Shown here one piece after another: positions 5,756-6,505 of a stretch of 6,505 bases of DNA. The stretch comes from CALMSM01 sp964534095 (GTDB taxonomy: Bacteria; Patescibacteriota; Saccharimonadia; Saccharimonadales; CALMSM01). Position numbers and translations under genes: made by a program. The stretch's first letter is position 1. Each line of letters begins with the position of its first letter. The DNA lies in NCBI GenBank assembly GCA_964534095.1, contig CAZHPF010000055.1:1-6505 (forward strand), given 5' to 3'. A model generated the notes under the pieces. The model ran no database searches. It had not been told where the DNA came from and was given only the letters and a program-made list of their open reading frames with translations.

Positions 5756-6505
5756 ATGGACGCTCATACATCATTTTCAGAACAAGCACAGCAGTACCAA
5801 CAACTATTCAATCAGTGGGCCGAGTTGGGGAACCAGCAAGTTGACCACTCGCTCCAAGATCTAATAGATGCTGCCCAGGCAGTAGCCGTCGAGAAAATGA
5901 CTGCGCTTACCCCAGATGTCCATGCTGAATTTGTAGCTGCGTCCTCGGGAACAGCTCCTGAACGCCAACGGTTACTGCAAGAACTTGATAGCGTGGCTAG
6001 TTTAAGTAACGGGCTGCTTGACCAAGCCGCAATCGTCGAAAAACAAGCAGAAATTGACCGGCAGTTCCCACAACATTCCGACGAAGAACAGCTGTTCGCC
6101 CAAGCATACGTTGTCGGCCGTGCACTTACACAGTCATTCCTATTGGTAGCCCTTGTCGAAGCCCTGCCATCCCCAACAGACGGGGAAACCCCTGTAGCCG
6201 CTAGTCCAGATACGCTCACAGAACCTTCTGGAATACCCGAAAATGCCGAAGGAGCACCAGCCCCCTCTGCTCAACCGACACCAGAAGAGCCAGAAATTAG
6301 CCCTACGCATTCATCAGCAGAAGAAGAAAAGACAGGCTCAGCCCCAACACGGCCAGAATACGAAGGAAAACTACCCCTTCTTAGTTATCGTGAGGCGTTA
6401 TTCCTCGTTGGTACCCTGGTCGGAAGAGGTGATAGAGTCGCCGACATTCGTCAAAGCGGTATTGAGATACCGAACGTCGAAGACCTGGAAGAGTTATGGC
6501 ATATG
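5756..6505 (+). CDS. unrecognised protein with acidic proline-rich linker, 3'-truncated
   Basis: An open frame of 250 codons runs from the ATG to the window edge without a stop. I do not recognise the family. Residues 1-137 are Gln/Glu/Ala/Leu-rich and look mostly alpha-helical (LFNQWAELGNQQVDHSLQDL, then a Leu-rich segment near 127-137). Residues 138-200 form an acidic, Pro/Ser/Thr/Ala-rich linker (APAPSAQPTPEEPE). From about 205 a new folded segment starts (LPLLSYREALFLVG, then DIRQSGIEIPNVEDLEELW), which could be a helical or DNA-binding domain but is cut off. No signal peptide or membrane helix is evident. Wobble positions and amino-acid mix match the neighbouring genes, and the tail style resembles the response regulator's. 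It has a good Shine-Dalgarno site and lies 29 bases after the terminator of the structured RNA, with no separate promoter seen, so it may be controlled through that RNA. Confidence 0.85.
   Translation, partial: MDAHTSFSEQAQQYQQLFNQWAELGNQQVDHSLQDLIDAAQAVAVEKMTALTPDVHAEFVAASSGTAPERQRLLQELDSVASLSNGLLDQAAIVEKQAEIDRQFPQHSDEEQLFAQAYVVGRALTQSFLLVALVEALPSPTDGETPVAASPDTLTEPSGIPENAEGAPAPSAQPTPEEPEISPTHSSAEEEKTGSAPTRPEYEGKLPLLSYREALFLVGTLVGRGDRVADIRQSGIEIPNVEDLEELWHM

Noticed and set aside
5812..6219. 135-codon antisense frame
   Set aside because: It lies wholly inside the + strand frame starting at 5756, which has a clear Shine-Dalgarno site and protein-like composition; the antisense product is Ser/Ala/Trp/Cys-rich without recognisable features.

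Overview
The window holds six protein-coding genes, all on the + strand and closely spaced, plus one structured RNA with its own promoter and terminator. Base composition is moderate. The genes that end inside the window stop with TGA, TAA or TAG, and TGA is used normally. The histidine kinase H-box region, the alanine/proline/threonine-rich tails, extended -10 promoters and two probable leaderless genes suggest a small-genome candidate-phyla-radiation bacterium, most likely Saccharibacteria (TM7). That placement is a judgement from pattern and not from a search. Conventional TGA stops argue against the lineages that read TGA as glycine.

Layout: (1) 2-1396, a membrane-bound PAS sensor histidine kinase whose 5' end is probably cut off by the window edge. 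(2) 1459-2460, a CheY-type response regulator with no DNA-binding domain and a long low-complexity tail; it has its own promoter next to the kinase stop. (3) 2488-3165, an S4-domain rRNA pseudouridine synthase that appears to be leaderless. (4) 3158-4015, a dihydropteroate synthase homologue (folP) that overlaps gene 3 by 8 bases and differs from the family at several conserved places. (5) 4079-5539, the double GTPase Der, again apparently leaderless, with a serine in place of the usual Asn in the second-domain G4 motif and an inserted charged segment. (6) 5611-5726, a highly structured RNA with a strong extended -10 promoter and an intrinsic terminator. (7) 5756 to the window edge, an unrecognised protein that is open at the 3' end.

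Genes 1 and 2 form a two-component pair. Genes 3 and 5 belong to ribosome maturation: one modifies rRNA and the other helps assemble the large subunit. folP sits between them, coupled to gene 3.

The most interesting element is the 5611-5726 RNA. Its predicted start coincides with the base of a 16-bp helix. It ends in a terminator that shares three bases with that helix and can also pair with the apical loop. No separate promoter is visible for gene 7, so the RNA may be a regulatory leader (riboswitch or attenuator) for that gene, or an independent small RNA.
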